A DNA stretch of 64,000 nt from Pedobacter alluvionis. GTDB taxonomy: Bacteria > Bacteroidota > Bacteroidia > Sphingobacteriales > Sphingobacteriaceae. The notes below the pieces were generated by a model. That model saw nothing but the letters and a program-made list of their open reading frames with translations, had not been told where the DNA came from and did no database searches. The first letter of the stretch is position 1. Every line of letters begins with the position of its first letter. This document shows, one piece after another, positions 1 to 7,603 of the stretch. The position numbers and the translations under genes are program-made. Where the stretch lies: positions 310,001-374,000 of the forward strand of contig NZ_RCCK01000015.1 in NCBI RefSeq assembly GCF_003664035.1, read 5' to 3'.

Positions 1-32
1 TTGATCATGGTAAAAGTTCTGTTAGTGCTCAT
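1..32 (-). CDS. ndk: Nucleoside-diphosphate kinase, first 10 codons only
   Basis: Only the N-terminus lies in the window; the gene runs off the left edge. The complement from position 32 reads MSTNRTFTMI, which matches the usual Bacteroidota Ndk start (an RTFTMIKPDAV-type beginning). Ndk transfers the gamma phosphate between NTPs and NDPs in the cytosol. A minus-strand -7 box (TAATTTTG, 59-66) lies 26 nt upstream of the ATG. The gene is divergent from the DHH phosphoesterase, a pairing I recall as common in this group. The call rests on ten residues plus context. Confidence 0.75.
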   Translation of the reverse strand, partial: MSTNRTFTMI

Positions 33-58
33 TGTGCTTTTGATATCAATTTTTTTTG

Positions 59-66
59 CAAAATTA
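59..66 (-). promoter_or_regulatory. -7 box for ndk
   Basis: The complement reads TAATTTTG, a perfect match to the Bacteroidota -7 consensus TAnnTTTG, placed 26 nt before the ndk ATG. Confidence 0.6.
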
Positions 67-254
67 CGTTTTAATTGATGAATAATCAATACAACTCGTT
101 TTTCAGTTGCGAATGGATGATGATAAAGATCAAAATAGCCAATCAACCTTGTTTTGATCCCTAATCTTACTAGCTATATATCAATGTCTTTTAAACTAAA
201 ATCCTGCTCATTCTAAAATCTTTAAATCCTAATCAATCCTAATCTAAATTTACT

Positions 255-262
255 TAGCTTTG
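255..262 (+). promoter_or_regulatory. -7 box for the DHH phosphoesterase gene
   Basis: TAGCTTTG matches TAnnTTTG and ends 15 nt before the ATG at 278. It overlaps the in-frame TTG at 260, so a start at that TTG would lie inside the promoter. Confidence 0.6.
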
Positions 263-277
263 CTGCGCAAAAAATAT

Positions 278-1288
278 ATGCTTACATTAACTGAATTAAA
301 AACATTATTGGCTACGCCACAACGAATTGTGATCACTACGCATCACAAACCTGATGGCGATGCAATGGGATCATCTCTGGGTTTATATGGATATTTAATT
401 CAAAAAGGCCACCATGTTAAGGTAATCACCCCAACCGATTACCCTACTTTTTTGCATTGGATGCCGAACAATAGCGACGTAATTATTTTTACAGAAGCGC
501 AGGAAAAGGCGGCACAATTGGTTGATGAAGCCTCACTCATATTTTGCCTTGATTTTAATACCCTAAGCCGTATAAATGAATTGGGCGAATTGGTTAGAGG
601 TGCAGGGGCTAAAAAGATCATGATCGATCATCACCTCGAACCAGAAGATTTTGACGATTACCGCCATTGGGATATCAATGCCTGTGCTGCTGCGCAATTG
701 GTTTATGATTTTATTGTAAATCAGTTACAGGATGGCGAGTTGATCAATAAAGACGTGGCCTCTTGCCTTTACACCGGTATAATGACTGATTCCGGATCTT
801 TCCGTTTCTCATCAGCAACCTCGGAAGTATACCGTATTGCCGCAAACCTGATCGATTTAGGGGCCGACCAATCGAAAATCCACGAACTGGTATACGATAA
901 CTCGAGCGAAAACCGACTACGCTTTTTAGGCTACTGCCTATCTAATAAACTAGAAGTTTTAAGAGATTACAATACAGCCATCATTTCGGTTACCAAAGAA
1001 GAATTGGCGCAGTACAACAGCATTACCGGCGATACAGAAGGAGTGGTAAACTATGCGCTTTCCATCAATGGGATCCGTTTAGCCGCTTTAATTATAGAAC
1101 GTACCGATAAAGTTAAATTATCTGTTCGGTCTACGGGCGATTTTCCGGCTAACGAAATCTGTAAAAAATATTTTAATGGTGGCGGGCACAGAAATGCTGC
1201 TGGCGGAGCAGCAGAAAAACCTTTAGCTGATGTAGTAAACGAATTTAAATCGATATTAGCAGAATATAAAGAACAATTGATAGCTTAG
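278..1288 (+). CDS. DHH/DHHA1 phosphoesterase (NrnA-like oligoribonuclease / pAp phosphatase)
   Basis: A 336-residue cytosolic protein of the bifunctional oligoribonuclease/pAp phosphatase type. These enzymes degrade 2-5 nt RNAs and dephosphorylate 3'-phosphoadenosine 5'-phosphate. The N-terminal DHH domain shows HHKPDGDA at residues 22-29, a CLDFN metal-site segment, and the DHH triad in IDHHLEP. The C-terminal DHHA1 domain carries the substrate-binding GGGHRNAAGG. I start at ATG 278 rather than TTG 260 because the -7 box covers the TTG. The FKBP lipoprotein follows after 46 nt and may be co-transcribed. Confidence 0.88.
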   Translation: MLTLTELKTLLATPQRIVITTHHKPDGDAMGSSLGLYGYLIQKGHHVKVITPTDYPTFLHWMPNNSDVIIFTEAQEKAAQLVDEASLIFCLDFNTLSRINELGELVRGAGAKKIMIDHHLEPEDFDDYRHWDINACAAAQLVYDFIVNQLQDGELINKDVASCLYTGIMTDSGSFRFSSATSEVYRIAANLIDLGADQSKIHELVYDNSSENRLRFLGYCLSNKLEVLRDYNTAIISVTKEELAQYNSITGDTEGVVNYALSINGIRLAALIIERTDKVKLSVRSTGDFPANEICKKYFNGGGHRNAAGGAAEKPLADVVNEFKSILAEYKEQLIA

Positions 1289-1334
1289 AAAAAAGAAATA
1301 AAACAATAAAAATTTAAAAAAGTCAAATTAATAA

Positions 1335-2330
1335 ATGAAAAAGGGAATTATTATTCTAGCAGCAGCCACTTTAGGTTTAGCAGCATGTAAACAAGAGAAA
1401 AAGGGAGCTGGTGGCTTACTATATACCATTCACCACTCTGCAGGTAACGAAAAAATCAAAGAAGGTGATATCGTTAAAATGAATTTTATTCAGAAAAACG
1501 ATAAAGATTCAGTTTTATCAAGCACTTTCGACAGCGAAACGCCAGCAGTATTTCCTGCTCAGAAAAAAATGTATGCTGGTGATATGAACGATGTTTTAAC
1601 ATTGTTTGGAGAAGGCGATAGCGCTACTTTTAAGGTAAATTTAGATACTATGGCATTTCATAGTAAACAACCTAAACCAGAGCAGTTCAAAAATGATAAA
1701 TACATCACTTTCACGGTAAAAATCGAGAAAGTATTCAAGAAAAAAGCTGGCGAAGCTGACTCTACTTTTAACAAAAGAGCTCAGGAGTTTTTCCAGGCTG
1801 ATTATAAAGCTACTTCAGAAAAAAAGAAAGCCGCTGAACCTGCTAAGTTAAAAGCTTATTTAGATGATACTAAACTGGCAACCAAAACTACTGCAAGTGG
1901 TTTACACTACATTATCGAAAACGCTGGTAGTGCAGAAAAACCAGCTTTAGGCGATACCGTACTAATCGAGTATACTGGTAGAGTAACTAAAAAAGGTAAA
2001 GATGGTAAATACAAAATCTTCGATACAAGTGATGAGAAACTGGCTAAAGCAGAAAACGAATTTAAGGCAGGTAAACCTTACGGTCCTCAGAAAATGCCTG
2101 TTGGCGGAACAATTCCAGGATTTACTGAAGCTTTACAGTTAATCGGTAAAGGCGGTAAAATTAAAGTAATTATTCCTTCTAACTTAGGTTACGGCGAGCA
2201 AGGTGCACCACAAGTTGGTATTATGCCTTTCAGCCCAATTGCTTTCGATTTAGAAATTAAAGATATTATTAAAGGAAAACCAGGTGCAGCAGCTCCAGTG
2301 CAAATGCCTGCTCCGGTAGTTAAAAAATAA
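1335..2330 (+). CDS. FKBP-type peptidyl-prolyl isomerase, lipoprotein (copy 1)
   Basis: A 331-residue lipoprotein. The signal peptide ends in the lipobox LAAC, with Cys at about residue 18. A poorly conserved N-terminal region of about 170 residues precedes an FKBP domain (about 190-315) with GDTVLIEYTG, a GTIPGFTEAL segment and LGYGEQG, typical of FKBP folds. It should act as a prolyl isomerase or chaperone tethered to a membrane facing the periplasm. It is followed by a strong terminator and then by a paralogue with the same layout (2528-3496). The Ala/Pro-rich tail is probably disordered. Confidence 0.9.
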   Translation: MKKGIIILAAATLGLAACKQEKKGAGGLLYTIHHSAGNEKIKEGDIVKMNFIQKNDKDSVLSSTFDSETPAVFPAQKKMYAGDMNDVLTLFGEGDSATFKVNLDTMAFHSKQPKPEQFKNDKYITFTVKIEKVFKKKAGEADSTFNKRAQEFFQADYKATSEKKKAAEPAKLKAYLDDTKLATKTTASGLHYIIENAGSAEKPALGDTVLIEYTGRVTKKGKDGKYKIFDTSDEKLAKAENEFKAGKPYGPQKMPVGGTIPGFTEALQLIGKGGKIKVIIPSNLGYGEQGAPQVGIMPFSPIAFDLEIKDIIKGKPGAAAPVQMPAPVVKK

Positions 2331-2351
2331 TTCTTTTAAGATATTTTGAGG

Positions 2352-2384
2352 TCCTGCTTATTCATTTAAGCAGGATTTTTTTTT
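2352..2384 (+). terminator. Rho-independent terminator after FKBP copy 1
   Basis: A perfect 9-bp stem (TCCTGCTTA, 2352-2360, with TAAGCAGGA, 2367-2375), 6-nt loop, followed by nine T. Confidence 0.9.
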
Positions 2385-2451
2385 GCTCAGCTTTTTATTA
2401 ATTCATCAAGAAATAAAACATTCCAAAGATTTATAAAAACTTATTATAACC

Positions 2452-2459
2452 TATCTTTG
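2452..2459 (+). promoter_or_regulatory. -7 box for FKBP copy 2
   Basis: TATCTTTG matches TAnnTTTG. It lies 68 nt before the ATG at 2528. With the terminator upstream, it shows that copy 2 is transcribed separately. Confidence 0.55.
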
Positions 2460-2527
2460 TAGTGATCTAATAAAACAGTATACATTTTGAAATAGGATCT
2501 GCAGACTGTTTTTTAATAAATAACTAA

Positions 2528-3496
2528 ATGAAAAAAGGAATAATTATTCTCTTGGCAGCAGCATTAGGACTAGGTGCCTGTAACAAATTCGAAAAGGGTG
2601 AAGGAGATATGACTTACAAGATCTATAAAAGTGAAGGTAAGCCAAAAATTCAAGACGGCGATTATGTAAAATTAAACGGCGTTCAAACGGTAGAAACCAA
2701 TACCAATCCCGATTCGGTAATGGTAAATACCTACGACAATGAACGTCCTGCTTTTTTTGCCATTAGCAAATCGATGTTTAAAGGCGATTTAGCCTCTGGA
2801 TTGAAATTACTTGGTGAAGGTGATAGTGCCGTTTTTAAATTGAACCTCGATTCGATGGAGAAATATTCAGGTCAGCCAAAACCAAAAGGACTAAAATCGA
2901 ATATTGCTTCTTTCACTATCAAAATTGAGAAAGTATTGCATAAAGGGAAAGATCCCGATTCTATTTTCGAAGCGAAGAAACGTCTTTTTTTTGAATCGGA
3001 ATATAAAGCGCTAAATGAAAAAAATAAAATCGTAGAACCTGCTAAAATTGCAAAATACGTTGCTGAGAATGATTTGAAGGTAACTACTGCGCCATCAGGA
3101 CTACAATATGTAATTTTTGCACCCGGCAATTCAGAAAGAGCAACTTTAACGGATACGGTATTAATGGACTATACAGGCCAGTTTACCAATAAAAAATCAA
3201 ACGGAAAATTAAATGTTTTTGATACTTCGGATGCTAAAATTGCTAGAGAAGCTGGGATTTTCTCAGAAAGCGTACAATACGTACCGCGCAGCTTACCTTT
3301 AGGGCAATTACCGCAAGGGGTTATTCAGGGCATTCAGCTGATCGGTGTTGGCGGTAAGATTAAAATGATTTTGCCATCAAAACTGGGTTTCGGCGAAAAC
3401 GGAGGTGGGCCAATTAATCCGTTTACGCCATTGGTTTTTGATGTGGAGCTGAAAGGTATTATTAAACCAGGTGCAGGTTTGCCATTGGCGAAATAA
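2528..3496 (+). CDS. FKBP-type peptidyl-prolyl isomerase, lipoprotein (copy 2)
   Basis: A 322-residue paralogue of the preceding gene: the same signal start (MKKGIIIL), lipobox LGAC, and the same domain order with the FKBP domain at about 185-310 (DTVLMDYTG, GVIQGIQLIG, LGFGENGG). Tandem duplication is the simplest origin. The two have diverged clearly outside the FKBP core, so they may serve different clients. It has its own promoter. It should work outside the cytoplasm as a prolyl isomerase. Activity is inferred from the family. Confidence 0.88.
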   Translation: MKKGIIILLAAALGLGACNKFEKGEGDMTYKIYKSEGKPKIQDGDYVKLNGVQTVETNTNPDSVMVNTYDNERPAFFAISKSMFKGDLASGLKLLGEGDSAVFKLNLDSMEKYSGQPKPKGLKSNIASFTIKIEKVLHKGKDPDSIFEAKKRLFFESEYKALNEKNKIVEPAKIAKYVAENDLKVTTAPSGLQYVIFAPGNSERATLTDTVLMDYTGQFTNKKSNGKLNVFDTSDAKIAREAGIFSESVQYVPRSLPLGQLPQGVIQGIQLIGVGGKIKMILPSKLGFGENGGGPINPFTPLVFDVELKGIIKPGAGLPLAK

Positions 3497-3531
3497 AGTT
3501 GATCATATCTTATAGGTTTCCGAAACCATTA

Positions 3532-3612
3532 GACCTCGCAGGTTTTTAAACGGCATCGCCCTCAATAAGGCCGCTAAAAAATAATATAAACTACAAGCTA
3601 AACCTGCGAGGT
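3532..3612. repeat. Inverted-repeat element with 13-bp arms
   Basis: ACCTCGCAGGTTT (3532-3544) pairs perfectly with AAACCTGCGAGGT (3600-3612) across a 55-nt spacer. It lies downstream of FKBP copy 2 and looks like a short palindromic dispersed element. No T-tract marks it as a terminator. Confidence 0.6.
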
Positions 3613-3650
3613 TTGCAAAAGAACTGATTACTGAAAATTGTAAACTGATA

Positions 3651-3760
3651 ACTGATTTGGGCGTTACCCAAGCTGCGCAAGGGGCGGGCTTTTCAGGGCT
3701 ACGCTTCGCTCCGGTACCAATGAAGGATTGGTACTGAACCCTTACAATCCCTAACGCAAA
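3651..3760. repeat. 110-bp dispersed repeat, copy 1
   Basis: This block recurs at 56451-56560 with few differences. It contains a small TTGGG/CCCAA hairpin and a strong 8-bp hairpin (GTACCAAT, 3714-3721, with ATTGGTAC, 3727-3734). In copy 2 two base pairs of that stem changed on both sides, keeping the pairing. It is non-coding and sits between convergent genes. Confidence 0.85.
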
Positions 3761-3790
3761 CCTAACTTTTATAAAACTGAGTTCGAAAAC

Positions 3791-4261
3791 TTAAACCCAA
3801 TCTTTAAAAGGCTTAACCGTTAAATTAGAGTTATAATATTTTTCTTCTTCGGTAACTTCTTTACCTATCCAATCGGGCAAATCGAAATTTTCTTCTTCGC
3901 TTTCCAGCTCAATTTCTGCAACAATCAAACCCAGGTTGTCACCAGAAAATACATCCACCTCCCAAAGCTTATCGTTAAATTTAATTTCATAACGTGTTTT
4001 CGAAAGTTCAGAAACAGCAAAATTGTCTAATAATTCTGTTGCTTCAGTTACCGGAATTTCATATTCATATTCTAACCGTGTTGCGCCAATGGTTTGACCT
4101 TTTATGGTTAAAAAACCTTTAGTTTTTGTAGCCCTTACCCGTATCGTTTTATCTTTATCAGTGAGTAAATAGCCCTGTCTAAAAAGTTTTCCTTCCGGTT
4201 TGTTAAGGTTGTCCCACTTATGGTGATCAATTAAAAATTTGCGCTCTATTTCTTTGCCCAT
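3791..4261 (-). CDS. CYTH domain protein (triphosphate tunnel enzyme)
   Basis: A 156-residue single-domain CYTH protein. The signature EIERKFL is at residues 4-10. Alternating basic and acidic strands follow (TIRVRATK, LTIKGQT, LEYEYEIP, KTRYEI, EVDVFSG, VAEIELES), which in the family line an eight-stranded tunnel that binds triphosphate and metal. Bacterial members are usually inorganic triphosphatases and some are class IV adenylate cyclases. Length and sequence fit the short bacterial group. The substrate cannot be decided from sequence. It lies 50 nt from the hexosaminidase gene on the same strand and could be its downstream partner. Confidence 0.85.
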   Translation of the reverse strand: MGKEIERKFLIDHHKWDNLNKPEGKLFRQGYLLTDKDKTIRVRATKTKGFLTIKGQTIGATRLEYEYEIPVTEATELLDNFAVSELSKTRYEIKFNDKLWEVDVFSGDNLGLIVAEIELESEEENFDLPDWIGKEVTEEEKYYNSNLTVKPFKDWV

Positions 4262-4311
4262 TGTAGATATTTCGTCTTTCCCGCGAAAACGGGAATCTTA
4301 ATGCTGATTGG

Positions 4312-6261
4312 TTAACGTGCTCTTTTTTGTAAATCTGCAACAGGCATACTAATTAATCTTCCGATAGGCTGTTTGCCACGATAGGTAATTACGCGCAACA
4401 TACTCGCATCTTTAGGTGCCTGTAATGCTGCTGTATATTTGGGATAAAAACGGTCGGGAGTAGAGTTGTCAAAGCTATAGTAGATATCCAAACCATCTAT
4501 TTCTGGAGTTAATTCGATCATTAACTGTTTATCTGCGCTACGTTTTACGGTAAAAATAGGGTCGTAAATAGCTGGTGAGTATTTAACCTCTGCAAAATCT
4601 AAACGTTTGAAATGCTGTTGCGTACGATCAACAAAATTTGTCCAGTTTTTCTTTTCAATTGGGCTCCATATCGATTCGGCAATCGCAAAAGCACGTGGAT
4701 AAACCATATATTCTACCTGGCGGAATGTGAAAATCTGTTCTGTCCAAAGGTTGGCTTGTGCACCAATCACATACTGTGCATTTACGCCAGCCGGAACAGG
4801 GTTAAACTGATAAGCTTTGTTTAACCTTAACGAAGCATAAACCTTTGGTTCGGTAATCGGATCCGCCTGCATATAATCTAAATAGGCAAAATCGGTTGGG
4901 CTCATCACCACATTGTGTTTTTCGTTAGCGGCCTGGATGCCATATTTCATTCCCCTCCAGCTCATCACTGCCGCTGTTGGCGATACGCCTCCTTCAAGAA
5001 TTTCATCCCAGCCCATAAATTTTTTACCTTTCGAAATCACGATCTGTTCTACACGTTTTTCAAAATAGGCCTGAACTTGCGGAATGGTTTTTAAGCCTTC
5101 GCGAAGCATTAAAGCTTTAACCTGATCGTTCTTTTCCCAAAAATTATGAGGGGCTTCATCGCCACCCATGTGAATGTAATCGAAGGGGAAAAGTTTAGCT
5201 ACCTGTGTAAGTACCGAATCTAAAAATACATACACTTTCTCGTTTGCCGGGCAAAGCGTATTATCAACCAAAGCTGTTGGTGGCGCGCCACGGCTCCAAT
5301 CCATAATTTTTTCGCCAGAGCGAACTTTATAATTCACAGCATCTGGTGTACATGACAATTCAGGATAAGAAGCGATAATGGCTAAACTGTGCCCCGGAAC
5401 ATCAATTTCGGGTAAAATGTTCACGAAACGTTCTTGTGCATATTGCACCAACTCTTTTATATCTTCCTGTGTATAAAAACCACCATAGGTACGGGGTTCG
5501 TCAGGGGTTGGTGGGGTGAAATCGCCAAAAGTTCCGGTTTTTTTAACGCTCCAGGCACCAACTTCAGTTAATTTAGGCAAGCCTTTAATTTCGATTCTCC
5601 AGCCTTCATCGTCCGCTAAGTGCAAATGCAGTAAGTTAAATTTATAACGAACCATGTCGTCTATAAACTGTTTTACTTCCTGTTTAGTGAAAAAGTGGCG
5701 GGCTACATCGAACATTAAACCTCTCCAGCCCAATTTCGGATAATCTACCACATCAACGCAGGGTGCTTTCCATTTAATATCTTTCACCAGTTCTTTGCTT
5801 TCTATTTCGGCAGGGAAAAGCTGAAGCAAGGATTGAACGCCATAAAAAATCCCAGCTGGCTGGTTTGCTGTGATGACAACCTGGGTGGGGTTAACATTTA
5901 GTTTATAACCTTCTTTACCGAGTTGAGTATCTTCCTGTGTATTTAAAATCAGTTTAATTGTTGGGTGATTGGAATTACTCACTGTGCTTACAAATTTCCC
6001 TGTAGAGGTGGTAATCCGGTCTGATAAATAAGCGATGGATTGTTTTAATTCTCCACTTCTAACTGCTTGTAGAATTACATTTTCGGGTAAGGTAAAGCTT
6101 CCGGCTTTTTTTACCAATGAAACTGGCTCTGGGATAATAGCAATTGGTGTTTGTACAGCAGCACCTTCTGAGTCGCCGATTTCAGTTTCTGTAATGATAG
6201 ATTGAGCGAAAGTATTGGCTGTAAAGAAACAGCAGGAGATAATCAGAAATAATTTTTTCAT
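4312..6261 (-). CDS. Beta-N-acetylhexosaminidase, GH20, secreted
   Basis: A 649-residue secreted enzyme with a signal peptide ending in TFAQ. An N-terminal GH20b-like domain (about 40-165) is followed by the GH20 barrel (about 170-510). The catalytic Asp-Glu pair lies in HMGGDEAPH near residue 365. A C-terminal segment with YSFDNSTPDRFYP resembles the chitobiase C-terminal domain. It should remove terminal GlcNAc or GalNAc from chitooligosaccharides or glycans in the periplasm or outside the cell, by substrate-assisted retaining catalysis. No SusCD pair is nearby, so it is not part of a visible polysaccharide-utilisation locus. Confidence 0.93.
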   Translation of the reverse strand: MKKLFLIISCCFFTANTFAQSIITETEIGDSEGAAVQTPIAIIPEPVSLVKKAGSFTLPENVILQAVRSGELKQSIAYLSDRITTSTGKFVSTVSNSNHPTIKLILNTQEDTQLGKEGYKLNVNPTQVVITANQPAGIFYGVQSLLQLFPAEIESKELVKDIKWKAPCVDVVDYPKLGWRGLMFDVARHFFTKQEVKQFIDDMVRYKFNLLHLHLADDEGWRIEIKGLPKLTEVGAWSVKKTGTFGDFTPPTPDEPRTYGGFYTQEDIKELVQYAQERFVNILPEIDVPGHSLAIIASYPELSCTPDAVNYKVRSGEKIMDWSRGAPPTALVDNTLCPANEKVYVFLDSVLTQVAKLFPFDYIHMGGDEAPHNFWEKNDQVKALMLREGLKTIPQVQAYFEKRVEQIVISKGKKFMGWDEILEGGVSPTAAVMSWRGMKYGIQAANEKHNVVMSPTDFAYLDYMQADPITEPKVYASLRLNKAYQFNPVPAGVNAQYVIGAQANLWTEQIFTFRQVEYMVYPRAFAIAESIWSPIEKKNWTNFVDRTQQHFKRLDFAEVKYSPAIYDPIFTVKRSADKQLMIELTPEIDGLDIYYSFDNSTPDRFYPKYTAALQAPKDASMLRVITYRGKQPIGRLISMPVADLQKRAR

Positions 6262-6403
6262 TAAAATAATTAAAACGGTTTAACCGGATAAGTATAATCC
6301 GCAATTTATTAAAAAAGATTTTAATCAATGGTATTTATGCGAAAGGAAATGTACAAGAAGTAAAGCGCGGAGCGTATGGCGGTTGGAGTTGGATAAAATC
6401 GCT

Positions 6404-6487
6404 CGTCATTTCGACTGAAGCGCAGCGAAATGGAGAAATCTATCTAGGCAGATTTCTCGACTGCGTTGCACTCCGCTCGAAATGACG
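6404..6487. repeat. GTCATTTCGA-type palindromic repeat
   Basis: It begins CGTCATTTCGA and ends in the reverse complement TCGAAATGACG. The interior (CTGAAGCGCAGCGAAATGGAG and a GAGAAATC/GATTTCTC pair) is itself largely self-complementary. Relatives occur at 20093, 42619, 54956, 58191, 59309 and 62781. Confidence 0.85.
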
Positions 6488-6499
6488 GTAACTCAAAGA

Positions 6500-7205
6500 T
6501 TTTTAGCCATAGATTAATTGCTGTCATTCATTATTTTACGCAATAAATTATACCTATCAAAGACAGAATCCTATAGTACGTCCATCATTCCTGCGCAGGA
6601 GCTATCGTGTGGACACATCTTTTTTAAATTTAGTTTAGGCGTTTTGCTAACCAACTTTAATAAAGCACGGATTTTAACCAAGGACGCTGTCAATCCCAAG
6701 AGCCGGAGAAATCAAAAAAACAGGTGCACGAAAGTAAAAATGGTAGTAACAAACCTGAAACGCAGTGGTTTTGTGTTCATAACCGATGATTTTATTTTAA
6801 AAAATATTGAACACAAAACGAAGTGTCGCTGTTTTTTTGATGCGTGTGAGATTGTGCAAAGGCTCATTGCTGGATTGGCAAAGCGCTTTGGGTACTTTGG
6901 CGCTCCAAAGTACCATGCCCCGCGGCATAGAGCGTAAAAAAACATTTATCTCTAAAGTATAGTTTTAAGATATCAAAGCTTGCTATTAGCAGGAAAGATG
7001 CTGAAATAAATTCAGCATGACGATCGACCTAGGTAACCACGCTAAAAACAAATGTAAATTAACAGAGATATGTTCACACGATAGGCGCAGGCCGGAATCT
7101 TAAAGTGCCTGCATTACGATTCCTCGCAGCCCAAGATTGGTAAAAAACTATCATTTATATCGGTTTACGCAATAAGTTTAACCCTCACGATGATATCTTT
7201 TTGAT
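6500..7205. other. Intergenic region without a credible gene
   Basis: About 700 bp between convergent and parallel genes. Short overlapping open frames exist on both strands here, but they have no recognisable domain and mirror each other. Structure seen: TTTGTGTTCA/TGAACACAAA arms around 6770-6820, a perfect 10-bp palindromic hairpin (GGTACTTTGG, 6891-6900, with CCAAAGTACC, 6905-6914), and a GTCATGCTGA-type half repeat near 6992-7022. It looks like accumulated repeats and decayed sequence. Confidence 0.55.
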
Positions 7206-7210
7206 TTAAA

Positions 7211-7600
7211 CTACAAAAACTGCGTTAACCATGCCCTGGCTTTCTGATCATCCGTAAATGATTTTATTGGGATAGGCGGGGTTTGAAACTTAAACAGGAT
7301 TTTCATAATCAATTGTGATAAACCAGGTTTCGAAACCATTGCCATAGCAGTATAAATTTGAGACAACTGCTCTGTTGAAAATTTTCGTGTTTCTTTGTCC
7401 GGAACAGGAGAATTTTTTAAGTAAATTAACAATGGAACTTTCTTGTTATTGGTGATTTTCTTCACCAGCGCAACATTGGCCGAAATATTTTCTACAGTAC
7501 GTAAAATGCTTTTGCCGTACGAAATCAGCATTCCGGTATCTGTTAATAAATAATCGGCAATCTCGCCTTCGATAAGGTTGTTATCTCTATCATTACCCAT
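7211..7600 (-). CDS. Small uncharacterised protein, last gene of the amine operon
   Basis: A 129-residue soluble protein without signal peptide or membrane segment. It faintly resembles small STAS/SEC14-like (DUF7793-type) proteins: a hydrophobic strand and helix alternation with a VPLLIYL core strand, and it ends ARAWLTQFL. It starts 3 nt after the aldehyde dehydrogenase stop, so it is almost certainly co-transcribed with the upstream catabolic genes. Its role is unknown; a regulatory or accessory role is only inferred from position. Confidence 0.6.
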   Translation of the reverse strand: MGNDRDNNLIEGEIADYLLTDTGMLISYGKSILRTVENISANVALVKKITNNKKVPLLIYLKNSPVPDKETRKFSTEQLSQIYTAMAMVSKPGLSQLIMKILFKFQTPPIPIKSFTDDQKARAWLTQFL

Positions 7601-7603
7601 ATT

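Noticed and set aside
260..277. TTG start 18 nt upstream for the DHH protein
   Set aside because: The codon lies in the -7 box TAGCTTTG, so it is probably not in the mRNA. The same argument rejects TTG 13872 (M48), TTG 47208 (transglycosylase), TTG 33127 (SurA-like) and ATG 60597 (prenyl synthase).
6518..6945. Overlapping short open frames on both strands (up to 139 codons)
   Set aside because: They mirror each other over a palindromic, repeat-rich stretch, have no domain, no promoter at a sensible distance and unusual Phe/Lys/Arg-rich composition.
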